Shown piece by piece: positions 19,802 to 30,725 of a DNA stretch of 56,630 nucleotides (positions are counted from its first letter, which is position 1; each line of letters opens with the position of its first letter). A program made the position numbers and the translations under genes. The notes beneath the pieces are model-generated. The model was not told the origin of the DNA, did not search any database, and saw only the letters and a list, made by a program, of their open reading frames with translations. Source of the stretch: Pseudideonella sakaiensis (GTDB taxonomy: Bacteria; Pseudomonadota; Gammaproteobacteria; Burkholderiales; Burkholderiaceae_C); assembly GCF_001293525.1 (NCBI RefSeq), contig NZ_BBYR01000028.1:1-56630 (forward strand). The letters run 5' to 3'.

Positions 19802-21061
19802 TCAGCGGCGCTGCCAGGCCGCCGCGAAGAAGCCGTCCGTGCCGTGCCGGTGCGGCCACAGGCGCAGCCGGCCGTCCTGCACCAGGCCGTCGCCGCCCTC
19901 GACCCGGGCCTTCGCGAGCAGCTCGGCGACGTCCAGCGGCTCGTAGTCGGCCGCATGCGCCGCGGTGAAGGCCGCGGCGACCGCCTCGTTCTCCTCGGCC
20001 AGCAGGCTGCAGGTGGCATAGACCAGCCGTCCGCCGGGCTTCGGCAGCCGCGCGGCGCTCTCGAGGATCGCCGTCTGCTTGGCCACCAGCTCGGCCAGCG
20101 CGGCCGGGCTCTGGCGCCATTTCAGGTCCGGGTTGCGGCGCAGCGTGCCGAGGCCGGAGCACGGCGCGTCGACCAGCACCCGGTCGATCTTGCCGGCCAG
20201 GCGCTTGATGCGTTCGTCGCGCTCGTGCGCGATCTGCACCGGGTAGTGGTTGGACAGGCCGCTGCGCGCCAGCCGCGGCTTGAGCGCGGCCAGCCGGTGG
20301 CCGGAGGTGTCGAAGGCGTAGAGGCGGCCGGTGTTGCGCATCGCCGCGCCCAGCGCCAGGGTCTTGCCGCCGGCGCCGGCGCAGAAGTCCACCACCATCT
20401 CGCCGCGCCGCGCGTCCACCAGCAGCGCCAGCAGCTGGCTGCCCTCGTCCTGCACCTCGACGCGGCCGTCGAGGAAGACCGGCTGCTTCTGCAGCGCCGG
20501 CTTGCCCGCCAGCCGCAGGCCCCAGGGCGAGTACGGCGTCGGCTCGGCGGCGAGGCCGGCCTCGGCCAGCGCCGCGCGCGCCTCCTCGCGGCGCGCCTTC
20601 AACAGGTTCACGCGCAGGTCCAGCGGCGCCGGGCGGTTCAGGGCCTCCACCAGCGGCCAGAAGTCGTCCGGCCGCTCGGCCTGCAGGCGCTCGGCCAGCC
20701 AGGGCGGCAGGTCGTGGCGCTGCGGCTCGGGCAGGCTGGCCGGGTCGACCGCCTGCACCTGGCTGAGCCAGGCGCGCTCGCCCTCGTCGAGGCCGCCGCG
20801 CAGGAAGCCCGCGTCGCCCTGCCAGGCCAGCAGGGCCAGCCGGCGCGGCAGCTCGCCGCGGCCCGACTGGGCCAGGTGCTGGTAGCGCAGCCGGTGGCGC
20901 AGCAGCTCGTAGGCCGTCTCGGCCAGCGTGTGGCGCTCGCGGCCGCCCAGGCCGCGGTGCTGGCGGAAGAAGTCCGACACCACCTTGTCGGCCGGGTGAT
21001 CGAACTGCAGCACGCGGTGCAGCAGGTCGGTCGTCAGTTCGAGCAGCGCATGGGGAGGCAT
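19802..21061 (-). CDS. RsmB/NOL1-NOP2-Sun family RNA (cytosine-5)-methyltransferase
   Basis: 419 aa. An N-terminal NusB/RsmB-like helical region (about 1-130) is followed by a SAM-dependent methylase: VEVQDEGSQLLALLVDARRGEMVVDFCAGAGGKTLALGA (SAM motif I), VDAPCSGLGTLRRNPDLKW (motif IV Cys) and YATCSLLAEENE (motif VI catalytic Cys). Probably methylates a cytosine in 16S rRNA. Its FMU operon partners (def, fmt) are absent, so it may be a paralogue of true RsmB. No gene symbol is assigned for that reason. Confidence 0.88.
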   Translation of the reverse strand: MPPHALLELTTDLLHRVLQFDHPADKVVSDFFRQHRGLGGRERHTLAETAYELLRHRLRYQHLAQSGRGELPRRLALLAWQGDAGFLRGGLDEGERAWLSQVQAVDPASLPEPQRHDLPPWLAERLQAERPDDFWPLVEALNRPAPLDLRVNLLKARREEARAALAEAGLAAEPTPYSPWGLRLAGKPALQKQPVFLDGRVEVQDEGSQLLALLVDARRGEMVVDFCAGAGGKTLALGAAMRNTGRLYAFDTSGHRLAALKPRLARSGLSNHYPVQIAHERDERIKRLAGKIDRVLVDAPCSGLGTLRRNPDLKWRQSPAALAELVAKQTAILESAARLPKPGGRLVYATCSLLAEENEAVAAAFTAAHAADYEPLDVAELLAKARVEGGDGLVQDGRLRLWPHRHGTDGFFAAAWQRR

Positions 21062-21148
21062 CGCGGGATTATCCCGGCACCCCCGGCGCGGCGGCCCGCG
21101 GGGCGCGCGCCGCGCGCCGGCGCCCGGCCGGCGCCGCCTACACGCCGC

Positions 21149-22012
21149 TCACATGCGGCCCTTCCACGGCACCAGCCAGGTCTCGACGCGGCGCATGAAC
21201 AGGTCGAAGGCGTAGGCGACCACGCCGATCACGACGATGCCCATGATCACGATGTCGGTGCGCAGGAAGTTGGAGGCGTTCAGCACCATCTGGCCCAGGC
21301 CGACGTTCGCGGCCACCATCTCGGCGGCCACCAGCGTGGTCCAGCCGAAGCCGATCGCGATGCGCATGCCCACCAGGATCTCCGGCAGCGCCGACGGCAG
21401 GATCACGTGGCGGATCACCTGCGCATAGCTCGCGCCCATCGAGTAGGCGGCGTTGATCTGCTCCTGGCTCGCGCCGCGCATGCCGGAGCGCGCGGCCAGC
21501 GCCAGCGGCGCGAAGCAGCTCAGGTAGATCAGCAGCACCTTCGGGATCTCGTCGATGCCGAACCAGATGATGATCAGCGGCAGGTAGGCCAGCGGCGGCA
21601 GCGGGCGGTAGAACTCGATCGGCGGGTCGAAGATGCCGCGCGCCCAGCGCGACATGCCCATCGCGATGCCGACCGGCACCGCCGTCAGCACCGCCAGCCA
21701 GAACGCGGCGGTGACGCGCAGCAGGCTGGCGCCGAAGTGCTGCCACAGCGGCTTGTCGTTCGCGGTGCCGGTGAGGTACTCCCAGAACTGCTGGAACACC
21801 GCCTGCGGGCTCGGCAGGAACAGCGGCTTGACCCAGCCGAGGTTGGTCACCGCGAACCAGGCCAGCAGCAGCACCGCGAAGGTGACGGCGCTGATGGTGG
21901 CGCTGCTGCCTTCGCCGGGTACGCGGAAGCGGCTGGTCTTGACCGGCCCGCCGGCGGCGGGCGGCACCGGGGTGGGGACGGACGGCGTGGCCGTCGGCGC
22001 ATGGGCTGCCAT
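21149..22012 (-). CDS. ABC transporter permease, TauC/SsuC family
   Basis: 287 aa. A Pro-rich N terminus, then about six membrane helices of the BPD_transp_1 type. The EAA loop lies around GASYAQVIRHVILPSALPEILVGMRIAIGFGWTTLVAAEM. It is the closest to the permeases of taurine/sulfonate/nitrate-type importers. Leftward operon order is binding protein, ATPase, permease (this gene last), with a 121-bp gap before it. Confidence 0.88.
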   Translation of the reverse strand: MAAHAPTATPSVPTPVPPAAGGPVKTSRFRVPGEGSSATISAVTFAVLLLAWFAVTNLGWVKPLFLPSPQAVFQQFWEYLTGTANDKPLWQHFGASLLRVTAAFWLAVLTAVPVGIAMGMSRWARGIFDPPIEFYRPLPPLAYLPLIIIWFGIDEIPKVLLIYLSCFAPLALAARSGMRGASQEQINAAYSMGASYAQVIRHVILPSALPEILVGMRIAIGFGWTTLVAAEMVAANVGLGQMVLNASNFLRTDIVIMGIVVIGVVAYAFDLFMRRVETWLVPWKGRM

Positions 22013-22133
22013 GGTGCTTCACTCCAGGAGGCCGGGCGGCACGCGGCCGCGGCGGCAGGGACGTTCGGATGCGGACGGGGCGCGGCACGCGCCCTCGCGG
22101 GGCTGGCGGCGGCCCGGCGGGCCGCGCGCCGCC

Positions 22134-22922
22134 TCAGGCGGCCAGCGGCTCGCGGTGGTGGATCAGGCCGAGCACTTCCTCGCGCAGCCGGATGAAGTCG
22201 GGGCCGGACTTGACCTTGCGGGCGTCGCCGTGGCGCAGGAACTCGCGCGAGAACGGCAGGTCGTCGTAGGTGTGCGAGATGCGGCCCGGGCTCGGGCTCA
22301 TCACGATCAGCCGGGTGGCGAGGAAGAGCGCCTCCTCGACCGAGTGGGTGATGAAGAACACCATCTTGTTCGACGCCGACCAGGCCCGCAGCAGGATCTC
22401 CTGCACCTGCTCGCGCGTGAAGGCGTCGAGCGCGCCCATCGGCTCGTCCATCAGCAGCACCGCCGGGTCGTTGGCCAGCGCGCGGGCGATGCCCACGCGC
22501 TGCTGCATCCCGCCGGACAGCTCGTAGACGGCGCGGTCGCCGTACTTCTGCAGGCCCACCAGCGCGAGCTTCTCCTCGGCGATGCGCGCCCGCGTCGCGG
22601 CATCGACGCCGCGCAGCCGCAGGCCGAGCGCGACGTTGTCGCGCACGTTCAGCCAGGGCATCAGCGCGTGCTTCTGGAACACCACGCCGCGCTCGGCGCC
22701 GGGGCCGGAGACCGGCCGCCCGTCCAGCAGCACCTCGCCCGCGGAGGGCGGCAGGAAGCCGGCGATGCAGTTCAGCAGCGTGGTCTTGCCGCAGCCCGAG
22801 GCGCCGAGCGCGACGACGAAGTCGCCGTCGCGCAGCCTCAGGTCCACCGGCGCCAGCGCCTGCAGCGTGCCGCCCTTGACGGCGTAGTTCACCGTCAGCT
22901 GGCGGATGTCGAGCGTGGGCAT
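22134..22922 (-). CDS. ABC transporter ATP-binding protein, TauB/SsuB family
   Basis: 262 aa. Walker [11 protein letters not shown]-loop [14 protein letters not shown], signature [15 protein letters not shown], Walker [13 protein letters not shown] and H-loop [11 protein letters not shown]. It has the usual TauB/SsuB/NrtD size. It energises uptake together with the adjacent permease and the TauA-like protein, 21 bp downstream of the latter's stop. Confidence 0.92.
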   Translation of the reverse strand: MPTLDIRQLTVNYAVKGGTLQALAPVDLRLRDGDFVVALGASGCGKTTLLNCIAGFLPPSAGEVLLDGRPVSGPGAERGVVFQKHALMPWLNVRDNVALGLRLRGVDAATRARIAEEKLALVGLQKYGDRAVYELSGGMQQRVGIARALANDPAVLLMDEPMGALDAFTREQVQEILLRAWSASNKMVFFITHSVEEALFLATRLIVMSPSPGRISHTYDDLPFSREFLRHGDARKVKSGPDFIRLREEVLGLIHHREPLAA

Positions 22923-22943
22923 GTCGGCTCCCTTTCCCGCGGC

Positions 22944-23945
22944 TTACTTGCCGAGCGCCTTCTTGACGTAGACGTCGGTCACGAAGCCGGTGTAGCTCGG
23001 CTTGACCTCCTGCACGCGGCCCTGCTCCTTCAGGAACTGCGCGGTGTTCGACATCGCCTTGGCGGCGCCGCCACCCAGCCACTGCGCGGACAGCTGGTCC
23101 TGCAGGGTCGGGAAGGCGTAGAGCGACATCGCCGCCGGCACGTCCTTCGGATCGGCCTTGGTCCACTTCGCGATCGCCTTGACCTGCGGGCTGTCGGGCG
23201 TCCAGCCCTTCAGGCCGGCGCGCACCTCGTTGTTCGCGCGGTCCAGCGCCTTCACCAGCGCGACCATGAAGCCCTCGTTCTCGGCCGCCCACTTGGCGTT
23301 CACCGCGATGCCCTCGAAGGTCGGGTGGCCCATCTTGCCGACGCTGCCGGAGGTGGCGATCACCTTGCCGGTGGCCTTGGTCTTGCTCAGCACCGGGTCC
23401 CAGATGAAGGTGGCGTCGATGTCGCCGCGCTCCCAGGCGGCGGCGACCTCGGGCGGGCGCATGTTGTTGACGTTGACCTGGCGCGCATCGACGCCGGCCG
23501 TCTTCAGCGCGGCCATCAGCTGGTAGTGCGCGGTCGAGACGAAGGGCACGCCGACGCGCTTGCCCTTCAGGTCGGCCAGGCTGTTGACGCCGGAGCCGTT
23601 GCGCACCACCAGCGCCTCGGCATCGGCGATGTCGGCGGAGATCCAGAACAGGCGGATGTCCTGGCCCTGGCTGGCCGCGGCGGTCAGCGGGCTGGAGCCC
23701 ACCTCGCCCATCTGCACGTCACCGGAGGCCATCGCGCGGATCACGTCGCCGCCGCCGCCGAACATGCGCCAGTTGATCTTGTAGCCGGTGGCCTTCTCGA
23801 CCTCGCCGGATTCCATCACCAGGCGCAGCGGCACCAGCATGTCCTGGTGGGCGAAGGTGACTTCCTTGCGGGCCTGGGCAGCGGCCAGGCCGGGCAGGCC
23901 GGCCAGGGCCAGCGCGAGGACGAGGGTGCGGCGGGACGGGTGCAT
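22944..23945 (-). CDS. Taurine/sulfonate-type ABC substrate-binding protein (TauA-like)
   Basis: 333 aa. Signal peptide MHPSRRTLVLALALAGLPGLAAAQA, then an NMT1/TauA-type periplasmic fold: VTFAHQDMLVPLRLVMESGEVEKATGYKINWRMFGGGGDVIRAMASGDVQMGEVGSSPL, GKRVGVPFVSTAHYQLMAAL, and AWERGDIDATFIWDPVL. It resembles TauA more than ThiY. AGGAG is near the ATG at 23945. Real ligands of this family include taurine, alkanesulfonates and pyrimidine precursors. No TauD dioxygenase follows, so taurine itself is not proven. Confidence 0.85.
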   Translation of the reverse strand: MHPSRRTLVLALALAGLPGLAAAQARKEVTFAHQDMLVPLRLVMESGEVEKATGYKINWRMFGGGGDVIRAMASGDVQMGEVGSSPLTAAASQGQDIRLFWISADIADAEALVVRNGSGVNSLADLKGKRVGVPFVSTAHYQLMAALKTAGVDARQVNVNNMRPPEVAAAWERGDIDATFIWDPVLSKTKATGKVIATSGSVGKMGHPTFEGIAVNAKWAAENEGFMVALVKALDRANNEVRAGLKGWTPDSPQVKAIAKWTKADPKDVPAAMSLYAFPTLQDQLSAQWLGGGAAKAMSNTAQFLKEQGRVQEVKPSYTGFVTDVYVKKALGK

Positions 23946-24182
23946 CGAAGGCTCCTGAGGCGGTGATTCGGGGCCGTGCGCTCGCTGGCGCCGACCGTGC
24001 CGGCACTGTGCGCGCCCGGGGGGGTGGGCGCAAAGGGCCAGCCCGGCGCCAGCCATGGGTCCAGCACCCTGGGAATTACCCGGAGCACGCCCCGCGAGCG
24101 TGCCCGCGCGAGCACCCCGCACCGTCGCGGTGCCCGCCAGGCACGGGCCGGGCCGCCCGCCGCGGCGGACGGCCCGCGGCGC
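23946..24182. other. Control region of the TauABC-like operon
   Basis: 237 bp between the deacylase end and the tauA-like start. Contains a 6-3-6 palindrome GCACCG-TCG-CGGTGC (24119-24133), a possible operator, and a GC-rich imperfect hairpin at about 24007-24032. No gene seen. Confidence 0.4.
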
Positions 24183-25913
<1,731 letters not shown>

Positions 25914-25929
25914 GGAAGGTCTCCTGGAA

Positions 25930-26928
25930 TCACTCGAGGCGGATGTGCGCGGCGCGGATGACCTCGCCCCAGCGCTCGTGGTCCTTGCGGACGATCTCCG
26001 CGAACTCGGCGCCGGCCGCGCCGGAGGGCTCGTTGCCCTGCTGCTCCACCAGCTTCAGGAACTCGGGGCTGCGCACGATCTTCGACAGCATCTCGGCGAG
26101 CGGCCGCGCCACCGCCGGCGCCATGTTGCCGGGGCCGAACAGGCCCTGCCAGCCGACGATGTCCAGGCCGGGCACGCCCTGCTCGCCGATGGTCGGCAGC
26201 TCGGGCAGCACCGGCACGCGCGCGGGCGTGGCGGTGCCCAGGCCTTTGGCCTTGCCGGCCTTGATCAGGCCGACCGCGGTGGCGGTGCCGTCGAAGTAGA
26301 GCTGCACGTCGCCGGCGACCAGCGCGCGCGAGGCGTCGGCCGTGCCCTTGTAGGGGATGTGCACCATGTCGATGCCGGCGCGCATCTTCAGCAGCTCGCC
26401 GTTCAGGTGCGAGGTCGAGCCGGGCGAGAACGACGCGAAGCTCAGCTTGCCGGGGTTCGCCTTCGCGTAGCGCACCAGTTCCGGCACGGTGTTGAACGGC
26501 GCCGACGGCGGCGCGATCAGCACCGTGGCCGACTTCATCACCTGCGTGAGCGGCGTGAAGTCCTTCTGCCAGTCGTAGGGCAGCTTGGCGTAGAGGTGCG
26601 GGTTCTGGGTGTGCGTGACGACGATGGTGTAGAGCAGCGTGTGGCCATCGGCCGGTGCGCGCGCCACCTCCTGCGCGCCGATCACGGTGCCGGCACCGGG
26701 CTTGTTGTCCACCACCACCGGGTGGCCGTTGAGCGCGTCACCGAGCAGCTTGGCGATCACGCGGGCGTTCGCGTCCGAGCCCGAGCCGGCCGGGAAGGGC
26801 ACGACGATGCGGATCGGCTTGCCGGGCTGCGGGAAGGCGGGCGCCTGGGCACCGGCCACGCCGGACAGCGTGGCGGCCAGCGTGGCGACGGCCAGGCCGA
26901 GCAGGCGGCGGCGAGGGGTAGCGGTCAT
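25930..26928 (-). CDS. Bug-type (tripartite tricarboxylate transporter family) periplasmic binding protein
   Basis: 332 aa. Signal peptide MTATPRRRLLGLAVATLAATLSGVAGAQA, then the Bug fold: PIRIVVPFPAGSGSDANARVIAKLL, VDNKPGAGTVIGAQEVARAPADGHTLL, and MVHIPYKGTADASRALVAGDVQLYFDG. These expanded proteins of Burkholderiales bind carboxylates or amino-acid derivatives, often without a cognate TctAB nearby, as here. It lies between the SDR and the deacylase in one transcription unit, so it may capture the deacylase substrate. Confidence 0.92.
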   Translation of the reverse strand: MTATPRRRLLGLAVATLAATLSGVAGAQAPAFPQPGKPIRIVVPFPAGSGSDANARVIAKLLGDALNGHPVVVDNKPGAGTVIGAQEVARAPADGHTLLYTIVVTHTQNPHLYAKLPYDWQKDFTPLTQVMKSATVLIAPPSAPFNTVPELVRYAKANPGKLSFASFSPGSTSHLNGELLKMRAGIDMVHIPYKGTADASRALVAGDVQLYFDGTATAVGLIKAGKAKGLGTATPARVPVLPELPTIGEQGVPGLDIVGWQGLFGPGNMAPAVARPLAEMLSKIVRSPEFLKLVEQQGNEPSGAAGAEFAEIVRKDHERWGEVIRAAHIRLE

Positions 26929-26992
26929 GCGGGGGTCTCCATGGGAAGGGAAGGCAGGGTCGCGCCGCCGCGACGAGGGCGGCCGGCGCGGT

Positions 26993-27742
26993 TCAGGACA
27001 TCCAGGTGCCGCCGTTGACGTCGAGCGCATGCCCGGTCACGTAGGCGGCCTGGGGCGAGCAGAGGAAGGCCACCGCATCGGCGACCTCGCCGGGCGTGCC
27101 GAGCCGGCCGAGCGGGATCTGCGCGGCCAGCGCGTCCCAGCGTTCGCGCGGGATCATCGTGCCCTCGATCGAGCCGGGCACCACCGCGTTGACGCGCACG
27201 CCGTCCGGCGCGAGCTCGATCGCCAGCGACTTCACCAGCGACAGCAACCCCGCCTTCGTGGCGGCGTAATGCGCCTTCGTGCCGCTGGCCGACGCGTTCA
27301 GCGCGGCCACGCCGGTGCGACCGGCGCGCGACGCGATCAGCACCGCGCAGCCCTGCGCGCGGCGCAGCGCCGGGATCGCCGCCTGGGCCATCAGGAAGGC
27401 GCCGGTCAGGTTGACGTCGACCAGCTGCCGCCACTCCGCCTCGGGGATGGCCTCGATCGGCCGCGCCGGCGCGGTGATCGCCGCCGAGTGCACCCACACG
27501 GCCAGGCCGCGTGCGCCCGCGGCGCCTTCGCCCGCCGGTGCGCCCAGCGCCGCGGCCACCGCGGCGCGGCAGTCCGCCGCGCGCGCGACGTCGGCCGCCA
27601 GGTAGTGCACGCCGTCGGGCAGCGGCGCCTCGGGGGCCTGGGTGTCGGCCACCCAGACCTCGTGCGTGGCCGCCAGCCGCAGCACGCAGGCCCAGCCGAT
27701 GTTGCGGGCGCCGCCGGTGACGAGGGCGACGGGCCGCGTCAC
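26993..27742 (-). CDS. SDR family NAD(P)-dependent oxidoreductase
   Basis: 249 aa from GTG 27742 (VTRPVALVTGGARNIGWACV). Rossmann motif TGGARNIG, NAG-equivalent HSAAI, and active site with YAATKAGLLSLVKSLAIELAPDGVRVNAVVPGSIEGTM; it ends ALDVNGGTWMS. A classical SDR that oxidises or reduces an alcohol/keto group in the cytosol. Upstream in-frame codons run back over a Pro-rich stretch and the operators, so an earlier start is unlikely. First gene of the SDR-Bug-deacylase operon, divergent from the LacI regulator. Confidence 0.87.
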   Translation of the reverse strand: MTRPVALVTGGARNIGWACVLRLAATHEVWVADTQAPEAPLPDGVHYLAADVARAADCRAAVAAALGAPAGEGAAGARGLAVWVHSAAITAPARPIEAIPEAEWRQLVDVNLTGAFLMAQAAIPALRRAQGCAVLIASRAGRTGVAALNASASGTKAHYAATKAGLLSLVKSLAIELAPDGVRVNAVVPGSIEGTMIPRERWDALAAQIPLGRLGTPGEVADAVAFLCSPQAAYVTGHALDVNGGTWMS

Positions 27743-27824
27743 GCGGGCGGGCGCGCGGGCAGCGCGCGGGGCCGGGAGGAACGGCGGCGGGGCCGCTGGA
27801 GGGAGCCAAGGCGAGTCATCTTGA

Positions 27825-27838
27825 TGCAAGCGTTTGCA
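27825..27838. promoter_or_regulatory. LacI-type operator 1
   Basis: TGCAAGCGTTTGCA, near-perfect palindrome with central CG, 83 bp upstream of the SDR start. Same architecture as operator 2; centres are 90 bp apart, which would allow looping. Confidence 0.8.
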
Positions 27839-27914
27839 GCGAGCATAGTCGCAGATCGAAGACCCTGCGATACAGGTCATTCCCAATGGTCTTCTGCTGG
27901 CAGAATCGGCAGGC

Positions 27915-27928
27915 TGCAATCGTTTGCA
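27915..27928. promoter_or_regulatory. LacI-type operator 2
   Basis: TGCAATCGTTTGCA (flanked by C and G that extend the dyad), 74 bp upstream of the lacI-family GTG start. It differs from operator 1 at one position. Confidence 0.8.
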
Positions 27929-28001
27929 GAGCCCGGGCCCGGCGCGGCCGGGCCTCTGCGCAGCCCGTCCCCGCAGCCCCCGACGATCGCCGACGACGCG
28001 C

Positions 28002-29081
28002 GTGCCCGCCTCCACCCCTCCGCCCCGCCTGACGCCCGCCCCGGCCGCCCTGTCGCGCACGGCGCCCGCCGGCCGCGCCGTGTCGCTCGCCGACGTGGCC
28101 TCGCTCGCCGGCGTCTCGCCCGGCACGGTGTCGCGCGCGCTGTCGCGGCCGGACATGGTGCAGCCCGACACGCGCCAGCGGGTGCGCGAGGCGGCCGAGC
28201 GCCTGGGCTACGTGGCCAATGGCGCCGCGCGGGCGCTGGCGATGCGCCGCACCGCGACGGTGGGCGCGCTGATTCCCCGCTTCGGCGGCTCGTCCTTCCC
28301 GTCGATGGTGCAGGCGCTGGAGAGCACGCTGGCCGAACACGGCTACACGCTGCTGCTGTCGGCGCCGGACCATGCGCGGGCGCGCGACCCGGCGCTGCTG
28401 CGCACGCTGCTGGAGCGCGGCGTCGATGCGGTCGCGCTGCTCGGCAGCGACCACCCGCCCGCCTTCCACGCGATGCTGGCCGCCCACCCGCGCCCCTGCG
28501 TGCGCCTGTGGGGCGCGCCGGACGGCCCGGGGCCCTGCGTCACCTTCGACGAGGGGGCGGCGATCGACGCGATCGTCGACCACCTCGCCGCGCTCGGCCA
28601 CCGCCGGCTCGCCTTCATCGGCGGCCGGGTGGCCGACAACGAGCGCGCCCGCTGGCGCCGCCACGGCCTGCTGCAGGCGGTGGCGCGGCGCGGCATGACG
28701 CTGGCCGACGACGCGATGATCGAGTGCGACTACGGCTTCCGCGAGGGCCACGTGGCGATGCAGGCGCTGCTGGCGCGGCGCCTGCCGGTCACCGCGACGC
28801 TCTGCGGCAACGACTACCTGGCCGCCGGTGCACTCTCCGCGCTGCATGCCGCCGGCTGGGAGGTGCCGCGCCGCATGTCGCTGGCCGGCTTCAACGACAA
28901 CGACTTCGCGCCCTTCCTGCAGCCGCCGCTGACCACGGTGCGGGTGCCGATCGCCGAGATGGGCGAGCGCGCCGGCCTCTACCTGGTCGATGCGCTGGCC
29001 GGGCGCGCACCGGCGGCACCGGCGCTGCTGGCGGCCGGGCTGGTTGCGCGCGGCAGCACGGGCGAGGCGCCGCGGGGCTGA
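28002..29081 (+). CDS. LacI family transcriptional regulator
   Basis: 359 aa from the chosen GTG 28002. HTH at about residues 27-75 (VSLADVASLAGVSPGTVSRALSRPDMVQ...AERLGYVANGAARAL), then a periplasmic-binding-protein-like effector domain (VGALIPRFGGSSFPSMVQALE, CGNDYLAAGALSAL, SLAGFNDNDFAPFLQPPLTTVRVP). Longer starts would begin inside operator 2. A ~25-residue Pro-rich lead precedes the HTH. It most likely represses itself and the divergent SDR-Bug-deacylase operon. Its stop abuts the end of the convergent MocR gene. Confidence 0.9.
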   Translation: MPASTPPPRLTPAPAALSRTAPAGRAVSLADVASLAGVSPGTVSRALSRPDMVQPDTRQRVREAAERLGYVANGAARALAMRRTATVGALIPRFGGSSFPSMVQALESTLAEHGYTLLLSAPDHARARDPALLRTLLERGVDAVALLGSDHPPAFHAMLAAHPRPCVRLWGAPDGPGPCVTFDEGAAIDAIVDHLAALGHRRLAFIGGRVADNERARWRRHGLLQAVARRGMTLADDAMIECDYGFREGHVAMQALLARRLPVTATLCGNDYLAAGALSALHAAGWEVPRRMSLAGFNDNDFAPFLQPPLTTVRVPIAEMGERAGLYLVDALAGRAPAAPALLAAGLVARGSTGEAPRG

Positions 29082-30605
29082 TCAGCCGGCGAGCGCCTGG
29101 CGCGCGCGCACCCGCGCCCGCAGGTCGGCGACGGCGCGCGCCAGCGCCTCGATGCCGGGCGCGATGCGGTCCGGCGCGATCGACGACAGCCGCAGCCGGA
29201 AGCACGGGCAGGGCTGCGGTGCCTCCTGGTAGAAGACGTCGCCCGGCTCGATCAGCACGCCGTGGCGGCGCGCCTCGAGCGCCAGCTCGGCCGCGTCGAC
29301 CCAGTCCGGCGCCTGCACCCACAGCGAGGCGCCGCCCTGCGGCAGGCGGAAGGCGAAGTCCGGCAGCGTGCGCTGCAGCGCCTCGGCCGCGGCCGCCACG
29401 CGCGAGCGCATCGCCTGGTTCAGCCGCCGCGCGTGCGACTCGTGGTGGCCGAGCGAGAGGTAGAGCGCATACGCGTGCTGCAGGAAGGCGCTGGGGTGGC
29501 GCACCACCACGTGGCGCAGGTGGCGCAGCTCGGCCACCAGCGGCGCCGGCGCGACGATGTAGCCCAGGCGCAGCGCCGGCGCCAGGCTCTTCGCGATCGA
29601 GCCGACATAGACGACGCGCCCGCTGCGGTCCAGGCTCTTCAGCGCCGGGATCGGCACGCCGTCGTACAGGTTCTCCGCCTCGTAGTCGTCCTCGATCACG
29701 ACGAAGTCCTGCGCGTCGGCGGCCTGCAGCAGCGCGGTGCGGCGCTGCAGGCTGAGCGTCGCGGTGGTCGGGCTCTGCTGGCTCGGGGTCACGAAGACCA
29801 GGTCCAGCGCCGGGATCTCGTCCACCACCACGCCGTCGGCGTCGACGCGCAGCGGCACCCAGCGCGGCCGGCGCAGCGCGAAGCAGTTGCGCGCGTGCGG
29901 GTAGCCGGGCTCCTCGAAGCCGAGGCGGGTGCGCGAGTCCAGCAGCGCCTCGGCCAGCAGCTGGAAGGCCTGCTGGGCGCCGACGGTGACGATGATCTCC
30001 TCCGGCAGCGCGAACACGCCGCGCTTGGGCAGCACGCGGGTGCGCAGCTGCTCGATCAGGTCGGGCATGTCCTCGGTCTCGAAGTCCGGGGTCCAGTGCT
30101 CGAGCTGGGCGCGCGCGAGCGTGCGCATGCAGCACTCGCGGAAGTCCTCGGTGGGGAAGAGCTGCGGGTCGTGGTGGCCGTAGACGAAGGGGTAGGCGTA
30201 GTCGCGCCAGCGCGCCGGCTTGCTCAGCGTGCGCGCGCCCTGCAGCGAGCGCTTGACGCGCGGGGCCCAGTCGGGCGCGCGCGCGGCACCGCCCGACGGC
30301 GTGCGCGGCGCCTCCACGCCGACGCCGGCCGCCCGCGCGCCGGCATCGACGAAGATGCCGCTGCGCGGCCGCGCGGCGAGGAAGCCGTCGTCCACCAGCT
30401 GCTGGTAGGCCGCGGTGACGGTGTTGCGGCTCAGGCCGAGCAGCCGCGCCAGGTCGCGCGAGGAGGGCAGCGCGGTGCCCGACGCGAGGCGGCCGGCCTG
30501 GATCTCGCGCACCACGGCGGCGCGCAGCCGGGCCTGCAGCGGCAGCGCCGGCTGGTCGGGCAGCTCGAACAGCTGCAGCCACATGGCGTCGCGGGGATTG
30601 CGCAT
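29082..30605 (-). CDS. MocR/GabR-type regulator (GntR HTH fused to aminotransferase-like domain)
   Basis: 507 aa. GntR winged HTH at residues about 18-80 (LRAAVVREIQAGRLASGTALPSSRDLARLLGLSRNTVTAAYQQLVDDGFLAARPRSGIFV), a ~55-residue linker, then a fold-type I aminotransferase domain with PLP lysine in GSIAKSLAPALRLGY. Such proteins sense PLP-reactive amino compounds (GABA, taurine, PLP). Start ATG 30605 (MRNPRDAMWLQLFELP) or the ATG 21 nt later. It is divergent from the long catabolic cluster, and direct repeats like those of TauR lie in the shared promoter and again before the ABC transporter. Confidence 0.92.
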   Translation of the reverse strand: MRNPRDAMWLQLFELPDQPALPLQARLRAAVVREIQAGRLASGTALPSSRDLARLLGLSRNTVTAAYQQLVDDGFLAARPRSGIFVDAGARAAGVGVEAPRTPSGGAARAPDWAPRVKRSLQGARTLSKPARWRDYAYPFVYGHHDPQLFPTEDFRECCMRTLARAQLEHWTPDFETEDMPDLIEQLRTRVLPKRGVFALPEEIIVTVGAQQAFQLLAEALLDSRTRLGFEEPGYPHARNCFALRRPRWVPLRVDADGVVVDEIPALDLVFVTPSQQSPTTATLSLQRRTALLQAADAQDFVVIEDDYEAENLYDGVPIPALKSLDRSGRVVYVGSIAKSLAPALRLGYIVAPAPLVAELRHLRHVVVRHPSAFLQHAYALYLSLGHHESHARRLNQAMRSRVAAAAEALQRTLPDFAFRLPQGGASLWVQAPDWVDAAELALEARRHGVLIEPGDVFYQEAPQPCPCFRLRLSSIAPDRIAPGIEALARAVADLRARVRARQALAG

Positions 30606-30654
30606 CGGGGCGGGAGGTGCCGCAGGGGGCGGACTGGATCGGTGGATCGCCGGA

Positions 30655-30690
30655 TTCTGGCTCTAACGGGCCCCGGGATTCTGGCCTAAC
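30655..30690. promoter_or_regulatory. Paired direct repeat, MocR operator candidate 1
   Basis: TTCTGGCTCTAAC (30655-30667) and TTCTGGCCTAAC (30679-30690), starts 24 bp apart, both preceded by GGA. Direct rather than inverted repeats are typical for MocR regulators; the CTGGxxxTAA core is close to what is reported for TauR. In the mocR / SnoaL-like divergent promoter. Confidence 0.75.
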
Positions 30691-30725
30691 CTCGTGAGGA
30701 ACACCCTGCCCCAGGAGCCTCCCGC

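Noticed and set aside
19802-21061. Naming the methylase rsmB outright
   Set aside because: The usual def-fmt-rsmB neighbourhood is missing and family paralogues share all visible motifs.
18605-22195. A very long rightward open frame (over 1100 codons) opposite the desaturase, rsmB and ABC genes
   Set aside because: It is antisense to well-conserved genes with complete motifs; composition is Arg/Ala/His/Gln-rich low complexity, typical of GC-rich shadow frames.
27924-28001. Earlier start for the LacI-family gene (TTG at 27924)
   Set aside because: It would lie inside operator 2 and adds only Pro/Arg-rich sequence without similarity to the family.
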